A stretch of 64,000 nt of DNA. Source: JBGVSA01 sp041807905 (lineage in GTDB: Bacteria; Pseudomonadota; Gammaproteobacteria; Burkholderiales; Rhodocyclaceae). Below are positions 8,916 through 16,794 of the stretch, one piece after another. Where the stretch lies: NCBI RefSeq assembly GCF_041807905.1, contig NZ_JBGVSA010000006.1, forward strand, positions 127,277 to 191,276. Direction: 5' to 3'. The position numbers were made by a program, and so were the translations under genes. The first letter of the stretch is position 1. Each line of letters starts with the position of its first letter. The notes under the pieces were generated by a model. That model worked only from the letters and a program-made list of their open reading frames with translations, was not told the DNA's origin and did no database searches.

Positions 8916-10052
8916 ATGAACGCACCCCTAACGCCGCCGCTGGATGCCGCTGGACTGGCCGAAGCCTTCCAGGTCTTCGCTCGCGCCTCGGAAGAGCTGA
9001 CTCAGGCCTATGGCGGCCTGCAGCAGCAGGTCGGCGTCCTGACCGAACGGCTTGACCTGTTGCTTGAAGCGCTGCCCGCCGGCGTGGTCGTGCTCGACAA
9101 CCATGGTCGCGTCGAGCAGATCAACAAGGCTGCCAGCGCCATGCTGGGTAGCGCACTGGTCGGCAGCGATTGGCAGCCATTTGCCGCACGCATGCTGGTC
9201 GCCAGCGATACGCCGGGTGAATGGGAGCTTGCTTCGGCGGAAGCCGAATGCCGTGTGTCGATTTCGGAAACCGCGCTGGATCGCTCAGGCGGCCGCATCG
9301 TATTGCTGCACGACGTGACCGAAGCCTGGCGCATGCGCCGCGCCGCGGCGCGCAATGAACGCCTGGCCGCCATGGGCGAGATGGTCGCCGGGCTCGCACA
9401 CCAATTGCGTACGCCACTGGCCTCGGCCCTGTTGTACACCGGGCACCTTGCCAATACGCAACTGGCCGCCACGCAGCGCGCGGACGTTGCCGGCCGCGCG
9501 GTAGAACGCCTGCGCCACCTCGAACGGCTGATCCAAGACATGTTGATCTTCGCCCGTGGCGAGGCACTTGGCCGCGAAGCCTTCGGCATCTGCGAGCTGA
9601 TCGCCGAGCTGCGTCACACCATCGAACCCGTGGCCGCACGCGGCGGCGTGGTGTTCGACACCGACTGCGCGGCAGGCACCGAGCAAGTCTTCGGGAATCG
9701 CAAAGAGATCGCCGCCGCACTCACCAACCTGCTTGAGAACGCATTGCAGGTGCTGGGCGAGGGCGGTCGTGTGCTGCTGGCCGCCGATCTCGACGGCGAA
9801 GCGGTGCGATTCCGCGTGCGCGACGACGGCCGTGGCATCGAGCCGGCCATGCAGGACCGCCTCTTTGAACCTTTCTTCACCACGCGCGCGGACGGCACCG
9901 GTCTTGGACTGGCCATCGCGCGCGGTGTGGCGCGTGCGCACGGTGGCGACATCGCGCTGTGGTCCGAGCCCGGCGTGGGGAGTGAGTTCACGTTCTCGCT
10001 GCCGCTCATCGTGCAGAACGAAGTGGCCAGAACTGAGGAGCTTGCCGCATGA
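8916..10052 (+). CDS. FleS/FlrB-like flagellar sensor histidine kinase
   Basis: A 378-residue soluble histidine kinase with no membrane segments. An N-terminal helical part leads into a PAS-like domain (about residues 50-135, LPAGVVVLDNHGRVEQIN). The HisKA H box AHQLRTPLAS has the phospho-acceptor His at residue 162, and the HATPase_c domain shows NLLENALQ, DDGRGIEP and GTGLGLAIA. Cytosolic kinases of this shape next to a sigma-54 regulator in flagellar clusters are FleS/FlrB, which phosphorylate FleR/FlrC. The stop codon overlaps a mini-ORF that bridges to the regulator gene. Confidence 0.87.
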   Translation: MNAPLTPPLDAAGLAEAFQVFARASEELTQAYGGLQQQVGVLTERLDLLLEALPAGVVVLDNHGRVEQINKAASAMLGSALVGSDWQPFAARMLVASDTPGEWELASAEAECRVSISETALDRSGGRIVLLHDVTEAWRMRRAAARNERLAAMGEMVAGLAHQLRTPLASALLYTGHLANTQLAATQRADVAGRAVERLRHLERLIQDMLIFARGEALGREAFGICELIAELRHTIEPVAARGGVVFDTDCAAGTEQVFGNRKEIAAALTNLLENALQVLGEGGRVLLAADLDGEAVRFRVRDDGRGIEPAMQDRLFEPFFTTRADGTGLGLAIARGVARAHGGDIALWSEPGVGSEFTFSLPLIVQNEVARTEELAA

Positions 10053-10120
10053 GCACGCCGGCCAATCCGAATGAACCCAGCGCGCATGCACCGCGCCCCT
10101 GCGAACAGGACCTGACATGA
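10049..10120 (+). CDS. 23-residue mini-ORF bridging kinase and regulator genes
   Basis: An ATG at 10049-10051 overlaps the kinase stop (ATGA), runs 23 sense codons (MSTPANPNEPSAHAPRP...) and ends at TGA 10118-10120, which overlaps the ATG of the regulator (ATGA). It therefore fills the intergenic gap exactly, as expected of a translational-coupling ORF. The product is Pro/Ala-rich and probably has no function of its own. Coincidence is possible. Confidence 0.35.
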   Translation: MSTPANPNEPSAHAPRPCEQDLT

Positions 10121-11511
10121 TCGAAACGCTCAACATTCTGGTGGTCGACGACGACGCGGCACTGCGCGACGCGATCGAACTGATCCTCAGCTCGGCCGGC
10201 CACCGCGTCACGCTTGCCGCCAGTGGGCCAGAAGCTTTGCAGACGCTCGACGGCGCGCACTTCAATCTGGTCATCAGCGATCTGCGCATGGACCCGATGG
10301 ACGGGCTCGAACTGCTCGGCCAGATCCGCGCGCGCCACAGGCATCTGCCAGTGCTGCTGATGACCGCTTTCGGCGACGTCGACAAGGCCGTGGCCGCCAT
10401 GCGCGGCGGTGCGTGCGAATTCCTGATGAAGCCGTTCGAAGCCGACGTGTTGCTGGAAAACGTGCGCCGCCACGCGCGCGTCACGCCGACGCAGGACGAC
10501 ATGGTGGCCGAAGACCCGCGCACGCGCGCCGTGCTGGCACTGGCCGCCAAAGTCGCGCAAACGGATGCAACGGTGCTGCTGACAGGCGAATCCGGCACCG
10601 GCAAGGAAGTTTTCGCGCGCTACATCCACCAGCATTCCCGTCGCAAGAGCGGGCCGTTCGTGGCGATCAATTGCGCGGCGATCCCCGAAAACCTTCTCGA
10701 AGCCACGCTGTTCGGTTTTGAGAAGGGCAGCTTTACCGGGGCGCAGACTTCACAGGCCGGCAAATTCGAGCAAGCACAGGGCGGCACCATTCTGCTCGAC
10801 GAAATTTCCGAAATGCCGCTCGGTCTGCAAGCCAAGATGCTGCGCGTGCTACAGGAACGCGAAGTCGAACGCGTCGGCGGCAAGAAGGCGATTCCGCTCG
10901 ACATCCGCGTGCTGGCCACCAGCAACCGCGACATGCTGCGCGAAGTGCAGGGCGGACGCTTCCGCGAAGACTTGTACTACCGTCTGAATGTGTTCCCCCT
11001 GGCGATCCCGAGCCTGCGCGAGCGGCCGGGCGACGTGCTTGCGCTGGCGGCCCATTTTGTCGGTCGGCACGGCGAACGGATCGGCAAAACGGCAAGAATT
11101 GCCGGCGAAGCGGCGGCAGTTCTTGCCGGTTGGCGCTGGCCCGGCAACGTGCGCGAACTGGAAAACACTGTGCAACGCGCGCTGATATTGGCCAGCGGCG
11201 ACACCATGACGGCCGACGACGTGCGCATGTGCCTGCCGGACTGGACGCCCGATGGCGCCGTCGCCGCGCCTTTCGCCGCCATCGCGCCCGCTGCACCGGC
11301 CATGGACTTCCAGCCCGCTGCAATGTCCATCGCCATGCCGCAAGCAGAGGACAAGCCAGCCAGCATGCGTGATCTGGAGCGCGTCCACATCCTCGAAACC
11401 CTGCGCGCCGTGGGCGGCTCGCGCAAGAAGGCCGTCGAGCGGCTGGGCATTTCGGAGCGCACGCTGCGCTACAAATTGCAGCAGTACCGTGAAGAGGGCG
11501 TGGTCATCTGA
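10117..11511 (+). CDS. FleR/FlrC-like sigma-54-dependent response regulator
   Basis: A 464-residue NtrC-type activator. The receiver domain has the acidic pocket VVDDDAA and phospho-acceptor Asp55 (VISDLRMD). The AAA+ domain has Walker A GESGTGKE, the sigma-54-contact loop in the variant form GSFTGA (GAFTGA is usual), and ILLDEISEMPL. The C-terminal Fis-type helix-turn-helix contains SRKKAVERLGISERTLRYKLQQY. It is predicted to be phosphorylated by the upstream kinase and to activate late basal-body genes; a sigma-54 promoter lies directly after it, upstream of fliE. Confidence 0.9.
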   Translation: MIETLNILVVDDDAALRDAIELILSSAGHRVTLAASGPEALQTLDGAHFNLVISDLRMDPMDGLELLGQIRARHRHLPVLLMTAFGDVDKAVAAMRGGACEFLMKPFEADVLLENVRRHARVTPTQDDMVAEDPRTRAVLALAAKVAQTDATVLLTGESGTGKEVFARYIHQHSRRKSGPFVAINCAAIPENLLEATLFGFEKGSFTGAQTSQAGKFEQAQGGTILLDEISEMPLGLQAKMLRVLQEREVERVGGKKAIPLDIRVLATSNRDMLREVQGGRFREDLYYRLNVFPLAIPSLRERPGDVLALAAHFVGRHGERIGKTARIAGEAAAVLAGWRWPGNVRELENTVQRALILASGDTMTADDVRMCLPDWTPDGAVAAPFAAIAPAAPAMDFQPAAMSIAMPQAEDKPASMRDLERVHILETLRAVGGSRKKAVERLGISERTLRYKLQQYREEGVVI

Positions 11512-11519
11512 ACGCAGAC

Positions 11520-11535
11520 AGGTACGGGGATTGCT
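11520..11535 (+). promoter_or_regulatory. Sigma-54 promoter for fliE
   Basis: AGGTACGGGGATTGCT matches the -24/-12 consensus (TGGCACG, four bases, TTGCW) at all but two consensus positions. GG is at 11521-11522 and GC at 11533-11534 with the required 10 bases between. Transcription would start near 11546, about 55 bases before the fliE ATG. It sits 9 bases after the FleR-like gene. Confidence 0.8.
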
Positions 11536-11601
11536 TTAGCCTTCAGCAAAAGCATCGCCTGCCGTAAGTAGAGTCAGGCACCGACAAGGCACAGAACACA
11601 T

Positions 11602-11919
11602 ATGGACACCAGCGCAATCGATCAGATGCTCGGCCACTTGCGCGCCGCCAGCGACCTGGCGGCAGGCAAGAGCTCGGCTGCGCCGGCCGCAGGCGGAGCG
11701 GACTTCGGGCAGGCACTGCAAACCGCGCTCAAGGACGTCAGCGCCGCGCAGCAAAGCGCCCAGCAGATGTCGCAGGACTTCTCCACCGGCACGTCGGAGG
11801 TCAACCTGCAGGACGTGATGATCAACCTTCAAAAGGCCAACCTCTCGTTCCAGCAGATGGTTCAGGTGCGCAACAAGCTTGTGAACGCGTACCAGGACAT
11901 CATGAATATGCAGGTCTGA
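11602..11919 (+). CDS. fliE: FliE flagellar hook-basal body adaptor
   Basis: FliE joins the MS ring to the rod and is the first rod-type protein exported. The 105-residue product has the conserved C-terminal helix VNLQDVMINLQKANLSFQQM followed by VRNKLVNAYQDIMNMQV, a hallmark of the family, and a variable N-terminus. It is monocistronic here, behind a sigma-54 promoter, and divergent from fliF with the kinase/regulator pair in between. Confidence 0.96.
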   Translation: MDTSAIDQMLGHLRAASDLAAGKSSAAPAAGGADFGQALQTALKDVSAAQQSAQQMSQDFSTGTSEVNLQDVMINLQKANLSFQQMVQVRNKLVNAYQDIMNMQV

Positions 11920-11961
11920 GCAATCCAGCACATTGCGCGCAGGGCGACCTGCGAAATCACC

Positions 11962-11984
11962 GCCGCCCATGGGCGGCATGCTTT
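11962..11984 (+). terminator. Possible terminator after fliE
   Basis: A perfect palindrome GCCGCCCATGGGCGGC (11962-11977) can fold as a 6-bp GC stem with a CATG loop, followed by ATGCTTTG. The T tract is weak. It lies 43 bases after fliE and before the convergent aminotransferase gene, where a terminator is expected. Confidence 0.4.
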
Positions 11985-12040
11985 GTTCCCTTATCGGGAA
12001 TCATCGACAGCGTTTGTCATGATCGGCCGGGCGTGAGCGC

Positions 12041-13231
12041 TTATGCGCCGCGTTCCTCTTGCAGCCGGCGCATGAAGCGCCCGAGCCGTTCGATGGCCTC
12101 GCTTAATTGCTCGGTGGAGGCTGCATATGACAACCGCACGTGCGCATCCGCCCCACAATCGCCAAAGTCGCGTCCCGGCGTGAGCGCCACATGCGCCTCG
12201 TGCAGCGCACGTTCGCAGAATTGCCATGCCGTCAGCCCCGTGCCGCGCACGTCGAAATACACGTAGAACGCGCCGTCGGGTGGCACCGGCACCGGCAGGC
12301 CGATGCGCGCCAGTCCATCGAGTACCAATGCCCGGCGGCGGGCGAACTCTTGCCGGCGTGCTTCGCACACGGCGAGGGATTCTGGCGTAAAGCACGTCAG
12401 CGCGGCCATCTGCGCCAGCGTGGACGGGCAGATGAAGTAGTTCTGCGCCAGCCGTTCCATGACCGGCACCAGGGCTTCGGGCACGACGCACCAGCCCAGG
12501 CGCCAGCCTGTCATGCCGAAATACTTGGAGAAACTGTTGATGACGAAGGCGTCATCGTCGACGGCCAGCACTGTCTGCGGTGCACGCCCATGGGCGTCGG
12601 GGTCGCCGAGATTCAGGTAGATCTCATCGACGATGCGGAAGGCGTCGTGCGCGCGCGCCCAATCGCAGATGGCGGCCAGTTCGGCCGGCAATATCGACGT
12701 TCCCGTCGGGTTGGAAGGTGTGGCGATCATCAGGCCGCGCGTGCGCTCGCTCCAGTGCGTGCGTACCGCTTCCGCGCTCAGCTGATAGCGGGTCGACGCG
12801 TCGGTGGGCAGTAGTTTGACGTCGGCGCCGAAACTGGCGAGGAACTGGCGGTTGCATGGGTACGAGGGGTCGCCCACGATGACTTCGTCGCCTTCATCGA
12901 CCAGCGCCGCTGCCGCCAACAGTAATGCGCCGGACGCACCTGCGGTGACGACCACCCGGGACGGATCGATCTCCACTCCATGCATCTGACGGTAAAAGCC
13001 GGCAATCGCATCGCGCAGCTCCGGCAGTCCGAGCGCGGCGGTGTACGCCAGCGGACGACCGTCCATGATCGTGCGCATCGTTTCGATCACTGCGGGCGGC
13101 GCGCCGAAATCTGGTTCGCCGATGTTGAGCTTGATGAGTGCATGCCCCTCGGCTTCAAGAGCAGCGGCGCGCTTGCCGAACTCCATCGCGTAGAACGGCG
13201 CGACGTTTTGTGCGCGTTGCGAGACTTTCAT
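12041..13231 (-). CDS. PLP-dependent class I/II aminotransferase
   Basis: A 396-residue fold-type I aminotransferase. The N-terminal part has LNIGEPDFGAP, the PLP-phosphate region GASGALLLAA, the substrate/cofactor motif SNPTGT, and the Schiff-base lysine Lys236 in SFSKYFGMTGWRLGW. A C-terminal RLSYA carries the arginine that binds the substrate carboxylate. The family includes aspartate/alanine-type enzymes; the substrate cannot be read from sequence. It is convergent with fliE and begins 71 bases after the HemG-like gene on the same strand. Confidence 0.9.
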   Translation of the reverse strand: MKVSQRAQNVAPFYAMEFGKRAAALEAEGHALIKLNIGEPDFGAPPAVIETMRTIMDGRPLAYTAALGLPELRDAIAGFYRQMHGVEIDPSRVVVTAGASGALLLAAAALVDEGDEVIVGDPSYPCNRQFLASFGADVKLLPTDASTRYQLSAEAVRTHWSERTRGLMIATPSNPTGTSILPAELAAICDWARAHDAFRIVDEIYLNLGDPDAHGRAPQTVLAVDDDAFVINSFSKYFGMTGWRLGWCVVPEALVPVMERLAQNYFICPSTLAQMAALTCFTPESLAVCEARRQEFARRRALVLDGLARIGLPVPVPPDGAFYVYFDVRGTGLTAWQFCERALHEAHVALTPGRDFGDCGADAHVRLSYAASTEQLSEAIERLGRFMRRLQEERGA

Positions 13232-13302
13232 GATGACCTTCTGTGAATCTGCCGCCGTCGGCGGCGTCGCTCATTATTGAACCACGCGCCACCGCGTAGC
13301 GG

Positions 13303-13848
13303 TCAATGTGGCGCAGATCCGAGCACATCGGCCAGGCGATCCGAAAAACGCTCGACCTGCCCCCAGTCGGTGTAGTCGAGGACCGATACACCATCGCTCG
13401 GCCCGCCGGTGAGTTTCATGATGAGACGGATCATCTGGCGATCGAACCAGCGGCAGCGCATGTAGTCGAGCCGCCCACCGAAGGCCTCGGCGAGCAGGGG
13501 GCGCAGACCGCTCTGCGCCATGGCGCGGCGCAGGTAGGGATTGTCCCGGGCGGAGCGACGGTCCGGGCGACGGGCGCTCAGGCACACGACGGCCAGGGCG
13601 GCCGGATGTTGCGGCGTCATCGCCAGACGCTGCAATGCTGCGCGAGCGGCCGGCAGCAAGCGCCCATAACGCACCGCCGCAACAACGAGCACGGGCCCGT
13701 CAGGCAATGGCGGCGGCACGGAACCGAGTTCTTCGGTTTGCGTCCGGATGCCGAGCGCCTGCAAGCGCGTGGCCATCCGTTGTGCGATTTCGGCGGAGCG
13801 GCCATCGAACGTGGCCACCCAAAGGGTGAGGGCAGGCTGGACAGACAT
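13303..13848 (-). CDS. HemG-like flavodoxin (protoporphyrinogen oxidase family)
   Basis: A 181-residue flavodoxin-fold protein with the C-terminal signature YTDWGQVERFSDRLA, which is close to the YTDW end of HemG, the quinone-linked protoporphyrinogen IX dehydrogenase. An upstream segment VVAAVRYGRLLPAAR also follows the HemG pattern. I chose ATG 13846-13848 (MSVQPALTLW), since the FMN-binding strand starts right after it; an open frame extends 54 codons further upstream but has no conserved content. Haem synthesis is the likely role; other flavodoxin roles remain possible. Confidence 0.7.
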   Translation of the reverse strand: MSVQPALTLWVATFDGRSAEIAQRMATRLQALGIRTQTEELGSVPPPLPDGPVLVVAAVRYGRLLPAARAALQRLAMTPQHPAALAVVCLSARRPDRRSARDNPYLRRAMAQSGLRPLLAEAFGGRLDYMRCRWFDRQMIRLIMKLTGGPSDGVSVLDYTDWGQVERFSDRLADVLGSAPH

Positions 13849-13982
13849 GGCGCCCGATTCTAGCCGACCGGGCGCCGTGCCGAGGATGATGGCCCTGGCT
13901 CCGGCACAAAAGGTGCGGTGCGCCGCATCGCCCTGGCTCCGGTACACTGGCGCTCTCTTTGTGACTCTTCGGGACATGCACC

Positions 13983-14405
13983 GTGGCAGATGTTTCATCC
14001 CCCTCCGCAACGACTTTGTTGAAGGAACTACGAACGGAGTTCAAGGCCATCCGCGAATACTTGCCCCTGGCCATCGGGATCGACAAGCAGTTGCTGGAGA
14101 TCCATCCGGAGATCGACCGCAAGAAATTGCGTGCCGCGTTGGGCATGCATACGCGCTCGTTCCGTTACATGAAGGGCCTGCAGGACGGCACGCAGCGCTT
14201 TGACCTCAATGGCGAACCCGTGGGGGAGGTGAGCGCAGAACAGCGCGCACTGGCAAGCAAGGAATTGTCGCAACGCCTCCAGAAGATCAAGGAAGAGCGC
14301 AAGGCAGCGCAGCTCGCACAGAAGGCTGCGGAAAAGAGCGCCCGCGTGGAACGCGAGCGTGCCGAGAAGCTCAGTCAGCTGGTCAGCAAGTTCTCGCGCA
14401 AATAG
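13983..14405 (+). CDS. proQ: ProQ/FinO-family RNA chaperone
   Basis: A 140-residue ProQ/FinO-domain protein, which binds structured small RNAs and mRNA 3' ends. The domain spans about residues 10-85, with LPLAIGIDKQLLE and LRAALGMHTRSFRYMKGLQ, followed by a Lys/Ala/Glu-rich helical C-terminal tail that is typical of short beta-proteobacterial forms. The start is a GTG at 13983-13985. It stands alone on the plus strand, divergent from the HemG-like gene. Confidence 0.88.
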   Translation: MADVSSPSATTLLKELRTEFKAIREYLPLAIGIDKQLLEIHPEIDRKKLRAALGMHTRSFRYMKGLQDGTQRFDLNGEPVGEVSAEQRALASKELSQRLQKIKEERKAAQLAQKAAEKSARVERERAEKLSQLVSKFSRK

Positions 14406-14462
14406 CGACATCCGAAGGGCACGGGGCGCTGCCCCGTCGTCATTGCGACAGACTGCAAACCC

Positions 14463-15023
14463 ATGCAATCAAACCCGATCGAGACCGTCGAAAGCTCCGC
14501 CGCCCGCGTTGCCCTGTGGCGCGCATTGCATGTTGAAGTCGACGCCCCGCCTCATGTGCTCGACGACAGCATCGGACTGCGGCTGGTCGCGCCGGATGAC
14601 GACTGGCGCAAGCGCCCCGACATGCATCCGGAAGGTACGAGGCTGTTTCGTGCGTCCATCGTAGGACGGGCCCGGTTCATCGAGGATCTGGTCGTCGAGC
14701 GCGCACAGCAGGGCGTCGATCAATACGTGATCCTTGGTGCCGGACTCGACAGTTTTGCCCAGCGCAAACCCGCCGTCGCGGATGCTGTGAAGGTGTTCGA
14801 GATCGACCAGCCGGGTCCGCAGGCGTGGAAGCGTCGGCGTCTGGGCGAGCTCGATCTTCCCGCGCCGCATTTCGTAGCGGTCGATTTCGAAGCCAATGAC
14901 GATTGGTGGGAGCGCCTTGCCGCAGCAGGGTTCGATGCGGGCAAGCCAGTCGTCGTGGCAGCCAGCGGCGTGAGCATGTACCTGACGGGGTCGTCTCAGA
15001 AAACGGAAAATAAAGCACGTTAA
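14463..15023 (+). pseudogene. Carboxyl methyltransferase (LCM/PPM1 family), truncated by transposon
   Basis: The first 174 codons (to 14986) are host sequence of a SAM-dependent methyltransferase resembling the leucine carboxyl methyltransferase family: RARFIEDLV, the SAM-binding strand QYVILGAGLDSF, and VFEIDQPGPQAWKRRRL. The family is usually about 280 residues. After position 14986 the frame runs into the transposon repeat and stops at 15021-15023 after 12 foreign residues. The missing 3' part is not found right of the transposon. A truncated, presumably inactive enzyme. Confidence 0.85.
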
Positions 15024-15024
15024 G
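14987..15024 (+). repeat. Left 38-bp terminal inverted repeat of transposon
   Basis: It starts GGGG at 14987 and ends GTTAAG at 15024. It pairs with 25280-25317 with one mismatch (AAAATAAAG here, AAAACAAAG there). It supplies the premature stop of the methyltransferase frame. Confidence 0.95.
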
Positions 15025-15056
15025 CAGCCAAAGAGGTTGAATGGCTTGGATGGGCG

Positions 15057-15326
15057 CTACAGGTACTTGGTGATTTCCTTGAACTCGCGGATCGTCTCAT
15101 CCGCGTTCGCTCCGCCTTCGCGCACCGAGCCTTCAAGACAGTGCTCGATGTGATCGTGGACAAGGGTTCGCTTGGCGCTGCTGATAGCTTTCTCGACAGC
15201 CTGGAGTTGCTGTGCGATTTCCAGACAGCCCCTGCCTTCCTCCAGCATTCCCAGAATGCTCTTGAGGTGGCCGTGGGCGCGCTTGAGCCGCTTGACCACA
15301 TCCGGGTGGGTGGTGTGTGTCGTCAT
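15057..15326 (-). CDS. CsoR/RcnR-family metal-sensing repressor
   Basis: An 89-residue all-helical repressor of the CsoR/RcnR/FrmR family. Cys34, His59 and Cys63 (RGCLEI and DHIEHC) reproduce the Cys-His-Cys spacing (25 and 4 residues) of CsoR, which binds Cu(I); InrS, a nickel sensor, uses a similar set. RcnR (Ni/Co) has His at the third position, so that type is less likely. His residues at 4, 7, 18 and 20 could add ligands. A G/C-tract operator starts 15 bases upstream of its ATG. It is divergent from the porin/mgtA/mgtC unit and probably controls both directions. The metal is not certain. Confidence 0.88.
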   Translation of the reverse strand: MTTHTTHPDVVKRLKRAHGHLKSILGMLEEGRGCLEIAQQLQAVEKAISSAKRTLVHDHIEHCLEGSVREGGANADETIREFKEITKYL

Positions 15327-15340
15327 AGTTCCGTCATCCT

Positions 15341-15357
15341 ATCCCCCCGGAGGGGAT
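15341..15357. promoter_or_regulatory. Likely CsoR-family operator
   Basis: ATCCCC-CCGGA-GGGGAT is an inverted repeat with the long C/G tracts typical of CsoR/RcnR operators. It lies between the regulator ATG (15326) and the divergent leader of the cargo genes. Confidence 0.65.
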
Positions 15358-15637
15358 GTTGTCATCTGTTTTTGGGTGGGTTACAATTCCGTCCGTTTCA
15401 ACTTCGGAGTTCCTCCTGTGGACAGTCCTAGTAGTCGATCTTGCATCGACCACACACAGGCAAGGTAATCGCGAGTTCCCCATCTCGCCACTGCCTTGCC
15501 GACTTGGCGGGTAGTGGCATCAGGCAGCCGGTTCTCGGCTGCTTTCAGCTACTTCCCTTTTGATCGTTTGAGTGCTGCCGCGCCCGTGGCGGCACAGATT
15601 CGGCCGTGCGGTCTTGCGCAACGGCCGGGGAGTACGC
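15358..15637 (+). other. 280-base structured leader upstream of porin/mgtA
   Basis: No ORF of note is present. The stretch holds inverted repeats, for example GGCAAGG near 15461 pairing with CCTTGCC near 15493, and TCGATCTTGCATCGA near 15435. A strong ribosome site GGGGAG precedes the porin ATG at 15638. A long structured leader ahead of a magnesium-transport gene could be a metal-responsive RNA, but I do not recognise a known riboswitch class. Confidence 0.35.
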
Positions 15638-16719
15638 ATGCGTTTTGAATTCATCGCTGCGCGCCGTCTGGCGCGCTTTCAGGGCGTGGCCGCACTGGCC
15701 ACAGCCTTCTTGCCCGCTATCGGTCACGCCGAGGCCCCCGAAGCGGAGGACTGGAACGCCAAGTTCCAGGCCACCTACGTCTGGCAGGACAAGCGGCCGT
15801 TCTCGGCCGCCTACTCCGGCCCCAACAGCCTGACGACCAACAAGGAACGCAGCTATTCCTTCACGGCGACTGCCATGCTGGGCTGGCGGCCGTGGGCGGG
15901 CGGTGAGCTGTACTTCAATCCCGAGGCGGCGCAGGGTGTGCCGCTGTCCAACTTGACCGGGCTGGGGCCTACGACTACGCAGCCGATGCGCGTGGCTACT
16001 CGTGGGGCGTTGCCTTGGAGTGGTATCACGACGACTGGACGGTGCGTGCAGGCCGCTTCGTCCAGCCCAAGGAACCGAACCAGCAGGCTCTCGATCCGCA
16101 CATCTTCCAGCACTACGGCGACCAGATCGAGGTCGAGCATGCCCACACCCTCGGCGGTCAGCCGGGCAAGCTGCGCCTGCTCGCCTTCCGCAATCGCGCC
16201 AAGATGTCGCGCTTCCAAGACGCGCTCGACCTGGCTGCGCGCACGGGTAGCACGCCAAGCATCGACGACGTGCGTACCGGGGAGCAGGTCAAGCAAGGTT
16301 TCGGCCTCAACCTTGAACAGGCCATATCGGATGACGTGGGAATCTTCGGCCGTGCAAGCTGGGCGGATGGCAAGACCGAAACCTATGCCTTCACCGAAAT
16401 CGACCGCTCAATGTCCGGTGGTGTGCTGGTCAAAGGCCGCTCATGGGGGCGCGGGCAAGACAGCTTCGGCGTGGCGTTGGCGCGCAACGGCCTTTCCAAG
16501 GTACACCGTGACTACCTGGCCGTCGGCGGCATGGGCTTTTTCATCGGCGATGGCCGCCTGAACTACCGCCCCGAAACCGTGTTCGAGGCCTTCTACAACC
16601 TGAATCTGACCAAGGCGGCGTGGATCACGCTGGATTGGCAACGCATCCGCAACCCGGCCTACAACGCCGACCGAGGCCCTGCCAACGTCGCGTCCGTGCG
16701 CCTACATACGGAGTTTTGA
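15638..16719 (+). pseudogene. OprB-like outer-membrane porin, internal deletion with frameshift
   Basis: The frame from ATG 15638 encodes a signal peptide (GVAALATAFLPAIGHA) and a porin N-terminus (FQATYVWQDKRPFSAAYSG, LGWRPWAGGELYFNPEAAQG, about 110 residues). Near 15962-15972 the conserved reading switches to another frame: GAYDYAADARGYSWGVALEW and then FVQPKEPNQQALDPHIFQHYG to the stop at 16719. Both halves match carbohydrate-selective porins (OprB family, usually 400-450 residues), but a middle block of tens to over a hundred residues is missing at the join, and the join is out of frame. The gene cannot make an intact barrel. Confidence 0.8.
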
Positions 16720-16794
16720 GAAAACACCATGGACTGTCCGTCTCGACAGCCACCCTCCTGACGCGCTCGGGATGGTGGCGACAAGGAGAAAAAT

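Noticed and set aside
15620..15637. yybP-ykoY-type riboswitch, because of GGGGAGTA near the porin start
   Set aside because: The motif is 5 to 12 bases before the ATG and is simply the ribosome site; the other conserved parts were not found.
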